DNA from: Voacanga thouarsii
Taxonomy: Eukaryota > Streptophyta > Magnoliopsida > Gentianales > Apocynaceae
Assembly (NCBI GenBank): GCA_026120185.1
Contig: JANUWF010001683.1
Span: forward strand, 3,418,001-3,482,000
Direction of reading: 5' to 3'
Length of the DNA stretch: 64,000 bases
The translations under genes were made by a program, and so were the position numbers. This document shows, one piece after another, positions 12,124-24,748 of the stretch (positions are counted from its first letter, which is position 1; every line of letters begins with the position of its first letter). The notes below the pieces were generated by a model. The model was not told the origin of the DNA. It searched no databases and saw nothing but the letters and a program-made list of their open reading frames with translations.

Positions 12124-12634
12124 AAAATTTTTCCCTATTCTTTTCTTTTTTGTTCCCTCTAGCCTAAATACAGCTCGGTGAGTTAAATTTTACTTTATGG
12201 TATTTATTCAAAACTTTATAAAAATTATTTCTTTTATTTTCTATCCCAACAGATTTTTGTAGGTGATACCTTTGTTGTTGTAATTTAATTCCCTTCTAAA
12301 ATATTAATGTGTTATTTTGTTATTGATTATTGTGAAAATAAAGAATATATATATATGTATATATACATATATATATAATATATATATATATATACATATT
12401 AATGGTGTTTTCTTTTTTTCAAGTGGAAATCTAAAAGGATTTTATTTTTTTCTAAATAATTTTGTTTGTTAAAACAAAATTAATATTTAAGAAAAGTCCT
12501 TTGAACTCTTTGAAATCAAATTATAAATAAATAAATAATATGGAATTTATTTTATGTATAAAAAGGTTTGACTTTTTTTTATTTAAAAAAAAAATTGCAT
12601 CAAAGCCTGGGGACGTTAGTGCAAAGCCTTTGGG

Positions 12635-12684
12635 GGCTAGTGCATAGCCACCAACACACAGCTTGGCGTGGCTATGCACTAGCC
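12635..12684. repeat. 17-bp perfect stem-loop in LTR C
   Basis: Arm GGCTAGTGCATAGCCAC (12635-12651) and its exact reverse complement (12668-12684) flank a 16-base loop. The stem lies in an unusually GC-rich island (about 12600-12770) with repeated GCCATGGC/AGCCGTGCC-type words, inside AT-rich LTR sequence. Confidence 0.95.
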
Positions 12685-15390
12685 GTGCCCGGCTTTGCCC
12701 AGCGCATGGCCAGGCATGGCTAGCTAGGCCGTGCCTATTGCATGGCCAGGGCACTACTAGGTTCGCCGAGCTTTTTTTTCTATGTTTCCTTTCTCCTCGA
12801 TTCTTCATGCAGGGAAACAAAGCCAGAAGCCTATAGAACTCTATCCCAATCAAAGTTTTGATTTTCAAAAGCCTGGGACTATGGAGTTTAGGAGCAATCC
12901 TACTAGTCACTGACAAGCACGAAGAGCCCAGAAATCTATTGAGCACATCACAAACTTTCCCTCGTCACTCTTCTAATTTTCTCTTTTTCTCTGTCAAATG
13001 AAAACTGCACACAGCCAAAGCCCTTCTAAAAATTTTTCTTTTCCTCTAATCAACAATCTTTTGAGGCTGTCATTTACTTCCTATTCTTAGCTTAGGACGG
13101 CGAACTTTCGTTACCAGAAGACTCCTATCAATAGGTATATTGTGAATCTTTTCAGTTTCTTTCATTCTCTCTAGAATATAGGTTGTTAATTTGTTTTTGT
13201 GATCAAGCAGTTTAGCATGAGGTTTGATAACGACCCATCTAACTTGATTTGCAATCATTTTTGTTCTGCTATTGGAGCATGATTATGGTTTATGGGTTGT
13301 TGTTTAAGGCTCTGGGGATTCTTTGGAGTTAAACCATACGGGTAGTATGAGGGATGAGATGTCGAAATGGCTTCATATGAATTATATTGTTAACTGTATT
13401 TTGTGAAGTCTTCTTGGATTGTTGGGTTTGTAAGTGGAGCTATTGATTTCTGTAACAGATGGCTATGGATTTGGTAAGCTTTGTCTCTAAAGTCATTTTT
13501 CTAATGTTGTATGATTCTAGAAATATGTAGTTTAATAAAGCATACATTTGCAACCATTTATCAATTAAAATTAGTTCTAAACTATTATTTATTTGTTAAT
13601 GTGGTCATCAGTACATTAAAACTCAAGGCGTATAAATTGTTTTGCTAATATCTGAGTACAACATTAGTTAATAATTCGTTCAAAGAATCTCTGTTCAGTA
13701 ACCCCTTTTCAAAGATAAAAACGTATGTGAAAATTAATCCTTTAAGGATTTAGTTGCTGCTAATTAATTTAATTATTTATTAACTTATTTTAGTTTAATG
13801 ACTTACATGCTTGGTTTTTCATTTACTTATTTTATTTATTTATCTATTTACATATTTGTTTACATTTATTTATTTATCTAATTAATTAATTAATTACTTT
13901 ATATAATTATATAATTATTTAACTATTTATTTAGTTAATTATTTATCTAAGTAATTTTTTATTTACTTAGGTAATTAATTAATTAATTATTACTTTAATT
14001 AGTTAAATATTTATTTATTTATTTACTTGAAGGTTTCTAGATATTTATTAAATTGTTTATTTATTTAATACTATACTTAGTTAGTTTTAGATTCTAGAAC
14101 CCATTCTTTTGTGATTGTTTTAATTTACTTCGTTTAGGTGGCATGATGTATTCCATGTTTGGCATGCTATATTTGAGGTGAAGAAGTTGGTTGTTTTTAA
14201 GTATTTGATATCAAGATGATCGTAGTTACACTATTTTGGATACTATGTTAGTTTAAAAGTCATAGAGAAGGTTGTGACATAGTCTTTATATATTTTTTAG
14301 ACAGGACTAAGTCTAGTTGAATGAACCATCGGGAGAACCACTTATCTGTGAAGCTAAGGAATCAGGTAAGTCCTTGCATTACATGTTTGCTATAAAAGCT
14401 CTGAATTGCAAGTCGTTTTAGAAATGTTTATTATCTCAATGATGTGGATATCTGGAATGCAAGCATGGCTGGTTTTTGAAAGTTTCCAATAAATAAAGAT
14501 TTTAATGGAAAAACACATTTGATTACAAAATGAATTTATAACTAAACTTTTGGTATTCACGCTTGCATATTCAAATTTGTTGGAATTATTTTGATTGAGA
14601 TTGGATTCTGATTAATATATTGAAATGTTAAGTACTCAATAGGATAGGATCCTAACACTAGCTTGAGAGGGAGCGAGCTTGCTTTCCAATAGGTGGTCAT
14701 CTCTAGGAGGTGAACTCGATCTTGATTAGGCGATAGTACTAGCGAGTCTGGCCGATCTGAGCTTACTCCTCAGTCCAAGTGGACTGATATTTTGGGATGG
14801 ACATTCGATAAGTTCGGGTAAGAGATAGAAGAGTATATTACGCAGTGGGCGGTACACCCATTATACAATAATACAGGGTTTCACAGTGTTTGTCATGATG
14901 CAGGGTTTCATGGCAAGGTTTCATAGCCATTTGTTTTGAGTAGTTTTGTATATTACAAACTAAAGTCATTTTGGATATGATTGATACCACTTACTTTGTT
15001 TATAGAAAATTTTTTACTTGCAATCAACTTTTGATAACTGTCTTCAAAGTGCATTCATGAAATTCATTTTAACTCAATCATAAGCACACATAGGGTTTAC
15101 TGAGATGTATTTCTCACATTCCTTTAATGTCAAATTTCAAGATTTGCTAGCTTTGGAAAGGTTGCGAGTTACTAGAAGATTCCTGCCTTTATTTCTTTAT
15201 TTTTGGATCATGTCAGAGGATTTCTCTTTTTATGTAATCTGAGATATTTTTAGACCTTATTTTCAGTTGTAATAAGTATTGAATTATTTTAGACTTGTGA
15301 TATTTCTTTTCCTAGTTATAAAGACCCCTGGTCCTTTGGACGGGGTGACATCCCTGCCCTTTTTGGGCACTTATGTTGTGGGGTGTTACA

Positions 15391-18300
15391 ATCTCTACCA
15401 AAAACTTAGTGGATAGATCTGCTAGATTATTTTTTGAGGCTATCTGTTCCATCACGATTTTTTGTCTCTGAATAAATTCTTGAATCAGATGGTACTTTCT
15501 CTCGATGTTTTTACCCTTCTTGTGGTTTCTTAATTATTTCGATTGTGAAACAACCCTTGAGTTGTTGCAATATAATGTAATTGACATGTCCATTTGTGGT
15601 ACAACTCCAAGTTCCAAAAGGAACTTCTGAAACCAAGCAACTTTCTTGGATGCCTTTGAGTTGCCATATACTTAGCATCCATAGTCGAGTCAGCAATATA
15701 AGATTGCTTGATGCTCCTCCATGAAATAGCTCCTCCAAACAAGGTAAAGACATATCCGCTAAAGAATTTTCTTTCATCCTCATCCGCCTGAAACTTTGAG
15801 TCTGTGTATCCATTAGAAACCAAATCATTAGCCCTGTAACTAGCATATAATCTCTCATTCCCTTGAGGTACTTGAGTATATGCTTTACAACTTACTAATG
15901 AACCTTCTATGGGTTCGACTGAAATCTGCTAACTAAGCCCACATCAAAGCAGATTTCTGACCTAGTACACAGTATAACATACATAAGACTTCCCACAACC
16001 AAAGCCTAGGGAATCTTACTCACCCTCTCTTTTTTATCTTGAGTCTTAGGTCGGTCTTTCAAAGAAAGAGACAACCTATATCAACAAGAGATTTGTGTTC
16101 CCTTGCATGAGTCCATGTTAAACATAGCTAACATATTGTCATTGTATGTGGCTTGGGGATAAACCTAACATTCTCTACTTTCTATTTCTAATAAGCTTGA
16201 TACCGAGAATGTAACTGGCATCTCCTAAGTCCTTCAAGCTGAATTGATTAGATAGTTAAAACTTTGTTGATGACAATGTCCCTACATTATTAGTAATGAG
16301 TAAAATGTCATTGACATATAAAATAGGAAATACGACATTCAAACCTTCTTGTTTCCTATACACACATGGTTTATCCTCATTTTGAGTAAACCCGTAAGAC
16401 TTTGTGGTTTCATCAAAACAAATGTTCCATATTCTAGATGCCTACTTAAGTCCCTTCTGCTTAGGACATATAAACATCTTAACAAAGATGGCTATTTAGA
16501 AATGTCATCTTAATATCCATTTCCATATCTCGTAGTCATAGTGCCATGCGATGGCAAGAAGTACACAAATAGATTTTTGCATGGCTATCAGGGAAAAGGT
16601 TTTCTCATAATCGATCCTTTTTTTTTTTTTAGTATACCCTTTCACCACAAGCCTAAGTTTGACCACCTTCCTAACTACTCCTCTCATCCTCTTGTATACC
16701 CACTTATACCCAATGGGTTTTATCTCTTCAGGTGAAGCTATAAGATCTCAAACCTGATTGAAATATGTAGACTCAATCTTGACTTTCATAGCTACATACC
16801 ACATATATGCATTGGCATCACCATCAACAATAGCCTTCTCGTATCTAGTAGGATCTTGTTCTTGGTGATTGGAGACTAAGTCAAAGACTTCTTCAGTCCA
16901 TTTTTCTAAAACCCTAGATATCCTCCCACTGTGGCGAGGCTCATTTTGTATAGAGTCCTTAGATTGTGTTTCTTCTTGTTCTATAATTGGGTTGTTAGAA
17001 GTTAACTCTGTGGATAACTTCTCTATCAGTTCTATTCTTATTGAACCTTTAGTGGATGTACTATATTTTTCCTCTAAGTATCTAGCATTAGTGCATACTA
17101 ATACTCTTTGCTCATTAGCATGATAAAAGTGACCCTCTTTCTTCCCTTTTGCATACCCAACAAAATAATATAATTTTGATCTTGGTTCTAGCTTATCCCC
17201 TTTAATCAATACCTAAGTAGAACAACCTCATATCCTAAGATGGTTCAGACTAGGCTTTCGCCTAGTCCACATCTCATAAAGCATCTTAGGTACTAACTTC
17301 GAAGGTACGAAGTTTAGAATATATGCTACTGTTTCTAAGGCATATCCCCAAAAAGAGGTTGGCAAAGTCACATGAAACATCATGCTTCGGACCATTTTCC
17401 ATTAATGTTCTATTTTTTCTCTCAGCTACTCTATTTTACTGGGGTGTTCCAAGAGCACTGAGTTGATATACTATTTCATGATGTACCATGTAGTCCCTAA
17501 ACTCACCCTGAAGTACTCTCGACCATGATCTGATCTAAAGGTTTTCATTAGTTTACCTGTTCGATGCTCCACCATAACTTTATACTTTTTGAACTTATCA
17601 AAAGAGTCAAACTTGCACCTCATCAAGTAAACATAACAAAACCTTGTACAATCATCCATGAATATGATGAAGGATTCAAAACCTCTCATTGCTGGTGTGG
17701 ATAGGGGACCACACACATTAGTGTGAACTAAACTCAGTATTTCCATTGCTTTATCTGCTTTTTAGATAAATGACCTTTTGGTCATCTTCCACATAAGGCA
17801 TAATTCACACTGAGGCCAACTTTCCAATCTTAATAAGCTTAAAAGCCCATCTTGTATTAGATTCTAAATCATGGATGAGTTAATGTGATCTAACCTCAGA
17901 TGCCATAAATACGAGTCATTAATGTTGTCCTTTCTTTTCTTATTTAAAGGTTCACTCAGAGCATTATTTTTTTGTTTGTTAATAGAATTTATAAAGAATA
18001 AATTTTCATACATGTGCCTAGTACATAAAACATTTCTATCTGTACTAATATAGATATGAGAAAGGAAAGAAATAGAATAACATTAATAAGTTTTACAACT
18101 GAAATCAAATTTTGTTTGAAACTAGGTACATATAAAATATCTGTCAACAAAATTGTTCTATTAACCCTATCAATATTATCTATAACATGGTTAATTTTGC
18201 TCTTAGAAAAATTGATATCGCTTGTTGGGAAGATTAACAGATCTTCTAAGTTAATTGTGTTGACCATCACTAATTAATTTTTATTCTGGGTAATGATTTA
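15391..18300 (-). pseudogene. Ty1/copia pol remnant, Angela/TAR-like (element G)
   Basis: On the minus strand the domains run from right to left. Protease/GAG-pre-integrase linker (about 18270-17990, ILYVPSFKQNLISVVKL). Integrase (17746-17471: LVHTNVCGPLSTPAMRGFES, RSDHGREYF); its first catalytic Asp codon at 17719-17717 is Asn. Integrase-RT linker (17209-16748). Reverse transcriptase start (16687-16505: LVVKGYT, IDYEKTFSLIAM). RNase H (15823-15530: GYTDSKFQADEDERK, AISWRSIKQSYIADSTM); its conserved Glu is Lys in DAKYMA. Many frameshifts and stops. Gypsy LTR C truncates the RNase H end at 15390/15391. No gag is recognisable between protease and leader, so gag appears deleted. Confidence 0.85.
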
Positions 18301-19806
18301 GAAGATAACTCCATGATGGGATGACCATTTTTTCTCATTTTCTAGGGACAAATCTCGCACTACAACCTCTAACGTAGGTTGGCAGATCATAATACGTGTC
18401 CCGGGTATTAATTATATCATTTCCATTAGTTCTAAATCCTTGTGGAATCTCCATCCTATAGGAGCTCACTCACAGGGTGACATGAGGAGACTTACAATCT
18501 CTAATAAGGACCGTGATGGAAGCCTTGGGACTGTTAGAAGTCCTCTCCCACTTAATCTTTTAAAATAAAGGGTTTTCTAAAAAAAATATCCTTCTGAAAA
18601 TTTCCATTAGGTTTTCTCTTAGCTCACAAATAAAATATCTAAACTCAATAAATCTCTATGTCAAGGTTAATACCATTTGAGAGATTTTTCACGGATTAAT
18701 TTTATTTAGGTTAAAAACTTAATAATTTAAAAAATTTCCCATCTAAACTATCTTGAGACTTTGGTCTCAAGTTTTGTGATCAAATTAACCAAAACATTTT
18801 AAATAAAAATAATGAAATTGGTTTCCATTAACTTATAAAATATCTAAATCCATTTATTCTGTCTATGAAAGATACAAAACCTTTGAAAGAATAAATAAGG
18901 AATAATTTTGTTCTAAGTTAATAAACCTAGTTAATTAAAAAAAAAATCCCTTATCAATTTATTTTTCAAGACTTTGGTTTTAAAAAACATGCACTTAAGT
19001 TGAACCAAACAGAAAATTGCATGCTGAAAAACATTAAACGTTTTTCATGCATTCTCTGTCCTTTTTAAAACCTAAATGATCACATAATTGGATTAAACAA
19101 GTTAATTCAATTTAATTAATGGTCTTATTTAATTCTAGTCCCTTTACTATTTTTTTTTAACATGCAAAGTATTTTAAAAAATATAATTATTGAATAAAAG
19201 TAACCTCGCATAGTATGGGACCCAAAAATAAATAAAAGTTATAGGAAAATGTTCTTCAATATATCCAGGAAGTTATCCAGTTCTGGTCCAAAAAAATTGA
19301 TCTAACTCGCTGCTAAAGCCAAATTGCGGCCCACTCCAAAAGAGCAAGCCATGGTTGGCTTGCGCTTAGCCACGCGTGGCTTACATTAAGGCAAGCTACG
19401 GCTAGCTTCAAGAAAGTTGTGCCAGCTTGCACAATGTGAAAGCCAGTCGCGGCTTAGCCCAATTCCCTCATTAGTTGCGACACACTTTTGTTAAGCCTAG
19501 CCTGGCTTTACTCTCAATTCCTCCAATTTTCTTCATCTTCTTCGTCTAGAACTGTGTCCAAGCCCCTGTAATTTATAGAAATTGCAACAATGATTGAATA
19601 GGCTGTAGATACACAACAGCTTAGGCCTAAATTATAGGTTTTACACGAGATCTATGGAAGCCATTAAATTACAGAGCCCTATGTCTCCACATGTGAGACT
19701 TTTAGAAGAACTACCCATACCAGAAAAGAACATGAGGGATCTAGAAACAACTATCAATTTGTTCAATTTTATTATACTAGCATGTAACCTATGTTTGCTA
19801 AAACCA
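18301..19806 (-). other. copia element G leader (PBS to pol), gag missing
   Basis: AT-rich non-coding sequence with TTTAGAAATTAAAT-like words, resembling the leader of element K (39736-47650 without its insertion). A GC-rich segment at about 19310-19500 holds repeated GGCTTGC/AGCC words and short perfect hairpins, for example the 14-base palindrome AGCCACGCGTGGCT at 19368-19381. No protein motif was found in any frame. Confidence 0.6.
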
Positions 19807-19819
19807 GTCTCTAATACCA
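19807..19819 (-). other. primer-binding site, copia G
   Basis: Minus strand TGGTATTAGAGAC, a decayed match to the initiator tRNA-Met PBS TGGTATCAGAGC, two bases after an LTR end reading CCTTCA. Confidence 0.8.
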
Positions 19820-19821
19820 CT

Positions 19822-20485
19822 TGAAGGTGGATCGAGCAAACAAAGCACACACAGAAGTATGAAATAAGCACAGTGAAAGGTTTTCAAAAATTTATACCTT
19901 TGTGTTTAGATAGTTGTTTGACTTGCTTAAGTTGTGATGAGGTCATTCATGGTTCACTCACTAGTGATCGACGTGATGAATCCAAAGATAGTCCAACAGG
20001 CCTCCTACTTTGTCTGGTTTTTTTGAATGCCAAAGGCTTCTAATTCACAAAATATTTCTCTGCCTAATCTAGCTGGTGAAAGCTACAAGGGCGAGAAACG
20101 ATCTTGTCTTCTTGACAAACTGCTAACAAGTAGTATCAAGGAGAATTGTTTCTGTGTTCTTATTTCTAGACAAAAAAGAAACACAGAGAAAAGGGGGGGA
20201 GAAAGAGTTCTGCCCTGCTCGGGAGTTCTCTATCTAATGCAGACTCATATAGATTTCCAAATCAATTATATTAATTCTAGAACTCTATATCTAAGCATTT
20301 CAAAAAAGCCAGAGTTCATATAACCGTAAAACTCTCTGGCTGTTGTTCAGTACCCACGAGTCTAGTTGATCACTAAAGTTAACCCTAGCCCAACTGGGCT
20401 TGGTCTAAATCCTTGGACCTCAGGTCTAGGTTATTGAGTCTAAATTAATTAATTTATTTAGTATTGGACTAATAAAAAGCCCATA
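19822..20485 (-). repeat. copia G LTR, 3' portion (left of solo LTR S)
   Basis: The end part of the minus-strand copia LTR, bounded by the PBS at 19819 and interrupted at 20485 by solo LTR S. It continues at 24749 after removal of S (flanks CCATA and CTATA). It contains no coding sequence. Confidence 0.75.
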
Positions 20486-23400
20486 TGTGAAATCCCACCT
20501 AAAGCCAACCCTAGAGTAAGGGGGATGGGATGCATATCATGTCATCATGTATAAAACTATACTTTTTGAATGATTTTATGTGCCTTAGAATTGTGGTTTA
20601 TAAGTTAAATGGCTTATTTATGCTTGTTGGGTAGAAAAGGTAAAAAGGTAATTTTGTTTGAGGTTAAAATAGGAAGACGACTTGAGGTTTAGATAAGAAG
20701 AATATTTGGGTGAGAAAATAAGAACAAGAGTTGTTGTGGTTAAGTGGTTAGAGCTTTGTGATTTAATCTCTAAGGTCTTGAGTTCAAATCCCATCACTTA
20801 AGTTTTATTCATAATTATCTTAACCATGTTTGAATTTTTGATTTTCTTACATTTCTTAAATATAGGAATATTATCTTAAGGAAGACATGATGGTAATGTC
20901 TTGACCATGTAGTCTTGTCCTAAAAAGAATTCTAGAAGAATTCTTGTTCCCTTTAATTTTGCTAGCCTTGTCCTAACATCTTTGAAATTTAAACTACCCT
21001 TAATTCTTTAATCCATTTTTTATCATAAAAATTCTGTGATAATCCCCTAACTTAGAATTCGAAAATCAACTCTTGTGGGTTAGTGATGGCCAAAAGTGAG
21101 GAGGAGAATTAGGTAGGAATTCCAAGAAAAAGAAAACACCATAGCTATTCTTTCAAACTCCATCTTCATTTTGTTCATGTTTTGGTAAGAAAAAAATCTG
21201 GAAAATTTTCTGGATTTCCTTCAAGGATGTTTTTGAAAATTTCAGCCAGCTTTCCTACCCAATTTCTGCAAGAAAACTAGACACTTTATGTAAGGTTGAA
21301 GGCTGGAAATTCAGTAAATTTTCAGAACTATACAAACAGTCCAAACCAAAATTTTGTTTCAGCAAACTAGCCACATTAAACATGGAATTTGAAGCCACTG
21401 TTAGAACATATGAACAGCTGTAACTTCCTCTATTTTTCTTCAAGTTGAAGGCTGGAAAACCACCATTAAAAGACCATCAAACACCCTTAGAATCCAGCTG
21501 CAAAATCGTGCAAAAGAGAACAGAAAATTCTGCACCAAAATCATTTCAATTTCAAGTGTTCTTGAAGCTTAAATTCCAGAAATTTTCCAGCTTGTCTCTT
21601 CAAGGCTAAGACAGAAATTATTCACCAAAACCCACTACAAGTCGGACCTTGGACAGCCATGGACACATCTTGGCTTCCTCTCCAACCTTGAATATTAGGA
21701 CTCCATGATCATACCTCAAAAAGCTCCTAAGATCACTCTATCCAAAACTTATTCAAACTAAATTCCAAATTTTGTTCCATTAAAACACTCCTATAGCTAA
21801 GTGATAAAACCAAAAAATCCTCTACCATTAGAAGACCATTTTTGGCCAGCCTTAGGTTTGAATAACCCTTCATTCTTTTATTGAAACCTAGCTAATTCAG
21901 CTATACACCATTGAAGAACAAGAGACCTTCCATGAACAAACTCCATTAGCTAATCTTATACCTCAAGCAACTCCACATTTTTCTCCATTTGAATTTCAAA
22001 AAAATCTCGAAAACTCTTTCTACACTAGGCCATTCATCCATCATAATTCCAGCCATACTCAAAATCCATTTTCTCTCAAACTCTCTCAAAAAACACCAAG
22101 AACACCAAGAACACACACTTCATATCTTCAAGTCTAAACCAATCCTAAACGCCTCCAATCACTCCCAAACACTCTAGATCATCCATATTCAACCTATATA
22201 CATCATTTCTACACTTTATAACACCGAATCACACAAAGTTGAATTTCCAAACGGATCAAACCAACCTTTTTTGTTGAAGATTCAAAGAACACTAAAAGGT
22301 AAAATAAGAACAATCTCCTTGTTCTTCTTTTTCTATTCAACTTATAATATTCCTTTCTATTCTCATTCGTTCTTCTCTCACTCTCTCTTTATCTCTTGGC
22401 TGAAATGGTGATGATCAACCATGGCTACTTTCGGACCACTAAAAGGCCATCAAGCACTTGAGGATCTTTACTAACCAAGGAAAAATTCTTCATCAAACGA
22501 GCATTAATCAAGTATTTCTTTCTTAATCTCTTTTTTTAGTTTTCGGAATCAAGACTCCTAGATATTGATAGGTTGATTAATGAAAGTAGGGGTTGAGGAT
22601 ATGTATATAGGTGAAGGGGATGGAGTTAGGACATGAAGGTTGGAATGAATGGTTGTGCCTTATGGAATTTTCTTTTGAATCAATATATGTTCATCATGAT
22701 TAAAGAGATTTATGGACATTTTGATGCATGCTAGATATTATGACACCATTGGTGATTAGGCCTTTATGTTCTTATTTTTCAATAAAGCCATAGATGATTA
22801 TTATGCCTAGTAGGAGATTATCCATGTGGTAATATATGTTGATTCAAGTGTATGTTCATGGATAGATTAATATGTTATATGAGATTATGTTCATAGATCT
22901 TCTCTAACAATAGGGAATTGTTGTAAAAACTATTTTATGTTAATTCTAGAATTATTTTTACTAACATTATTGTTATTAATTTAATTAAAATTATTATTCA
23001 ATTTAATCTATAAAATTCGAAAACAATAGGTAGGTTTGAAATAGAACATTATTTAAAATATTATTATTTTATTAGTTAAATAAATAAAATATTTTATTAA
23101 AAATAAATGATAAGATATTGAAATTAATTAATATCAAATGACTCTATAGACCACATTAATAATATTAGTTAGCCTTACTAAAATTTTTATCTATATCAAA
23201 AAATATTATTTATAATAAAATTTATTTATTATTTATTAATTAAAAATTAAGTATAATTCATTTATTATTAATTTTATTGGTTATTTATTATCTATTAATT
23301 ATTAATTAAAAATTAAGTGTAATTTATTATTTATAATAATACTATTTAAATATTACCATTTACCAATATTATTTAGGACTTAGTATTATCCAATATTTAA

Positions 23401-24748
23401 CACTAGTTTATTTATTAGCAATATTACTCGTAATTTATTATTTGAAACTATTTATTTTATAACACCCATTTATTTGAACTTATCAAGCTACATTTATTTT
23501 TTAAAATATTTTATCAATTAGTATTAAAGCCTAAGATATTACGGTCACGGTTAGTTGTTGTGACTAGTTGAATTAGGAATTATTTATTTAAGGCATATAT
23601 GGTTTGAATATTGTCTTATACCTTGTGTTTACCCCAGGCGGGGTTAGGTTGACCTTGAAAGACCTTTGAACTCGAGAAGAACAAAAGATCAAGTAAGTTC
23701 CTGCATGAAACCATTTGAAGACCAAAGTATTGTGGCAAGTCAAACTCAATGTGTATGAGTATTTGTGCTATAAAGGCAATTATGGACATTTTTCCTTTTT
23801 GTTTCAGTCAAACAAATCATTTAAAATTAAACAAACGATTTTACACGAAACGCTAAACTTTTCCTAAAAACTTAACTTTGGCAAGAATTTTGGAAACCAT
23901 AACTGCTATTTCCAAGTGAATCATTATATGATATTTTTCCTCCCAAGTAGGACAAGCAACATTAAGTATTCAATAAGGGTAGACTACTAGGACTAATCTT
24001 TGAAGGGTTAGGGTAAGTCTCTCAGTAGATGGCCACCCCTGAGGGGTGAGTCCTTCCTGGATAGGATGCCAGTCCTATAGGTCATACCGGTCCGAGTTAG
24101 CAAGTTCAGTCAAGTGGACTGTGTATTTTTTGAGTGGACAACCGGTAAGTTTGGGTGTAGAGATGGAAAAGTATCTCACCCAGTAGGCCGTACACCTACC
24201 TTATGTCAGTATGTACAAAGTGTGGCATTCTGATCATTATATTGTCATAATGCACAAAGTGTGGTGCCATTGCTACCTCTTTTGAGTGGTTGTATTTATT
24301 GTGCACATATATACTTGAAAAGCAAAACACCACTCTTCATTTATGAAATTTATTTGAGGCTTGCTAGCACTTTCTTTTATGAAACTTTCACAAGTTGCAT
24401 ATATGAATTGTTTTACCTGAAACACTCAAAGCATACACGGGCTTACTGAAATTTTTATTTCACCACCTTTTATACCATGTTTTCAGGTCGATCCTGCTGT
24501 AAAGGTTGTTAGCTAGAGAATTGCCTATAATTTTGAAGACTCGTTGTTATTTTTCTATGTATTTCTTTTGAGAGACAATAGCAAACATTTATTTTTGAAT
24601 TTATTCATGTATTGCTTGGATTGTACTAAGTTTAATTTTGGATTATTTCTTTTATTCATGTTGTGTGTCCTAGTTATAAAGACCTCTTGCCTTGTGGACG
24701 GGGCGACATCCCTAGCCTTAATGGGGCCATAGGTAGTGGGGTGTTACA
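20486..24748 (+). mobile_element. solo gypsy LTR S, 4.26 kb
   Basis: Starts TGTGAAATCCC and ends GGGTGTTACA. It is flanked by CCATA (20481-20485) and CTATA (24749-24753), a 5-bp duplication with one change. No PBS or PPT follows either end; copia LTR sequence lies on both sides. It is therefore a solo LTR, the usual product of recombination between two LTRs. It aligns along its length with LTR E (29648-33966), including the tRNA-like module and the AT-rich core (about 22960-23520). Confidence 0.9.
20730..20801 (+). other. tRNA-like module in LTR S
   Basis: TGGTTAAGTGGTTAGAGC occupies tRNA positions 8-25 (D-arm with three of four pairs). T33 and a purine at 37 are in a 7-base anticodon-like loop, AGGTC fits the variable loop 44-48, and GAGTTCAAATCCC fits the T-arm, with T8-to-T54 spacing exactly canonical. 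The anticodon stem keeps three of five pairs; the acceptor stem is poor. It begins 244 bp inside the LTR. Confidence 0.65.

Larger units (their letters stand above)
11763..15390 (+). repeat. gypsy 3' LTR of element C (LTR C), 3.6 kb
   Basis: Starts TGTAATATCCC after the PPT and ends GGGTGTTACA at 15390, where copia RNase H sequence begins. It contains a tRNA-like module near the start, a TA-rich stretch near 12345-12396, a GC-rich segment with a 17-bp stem (12635-12684), a very AT-rich run of TTTA/TTAA words (about 13790-14040), and the conserved LTR end block (AATAGGATAGGATCC to GTATATTACGCAGTGGG). It has no coding content. It differs clearly from copies A, S, E and D, so it is a separate subfamily. 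Confidence 0.88.

Noticed and set aside
12521..12946. 141-codon minus-strand open frame in LTR C, Ala/His-rich
   Set aside because: It overlaps the GC-rich hairpin island, where stops are rare by composition; it has no recognisable motif and no equivalent in LTR B.
20730..20801. Functional tRNA gene
   Set aside because: The acceptor stem does not pair, the anticodon stem keeps only three of five pairs, and copies are decayed; only a tRNA-like module is supported.
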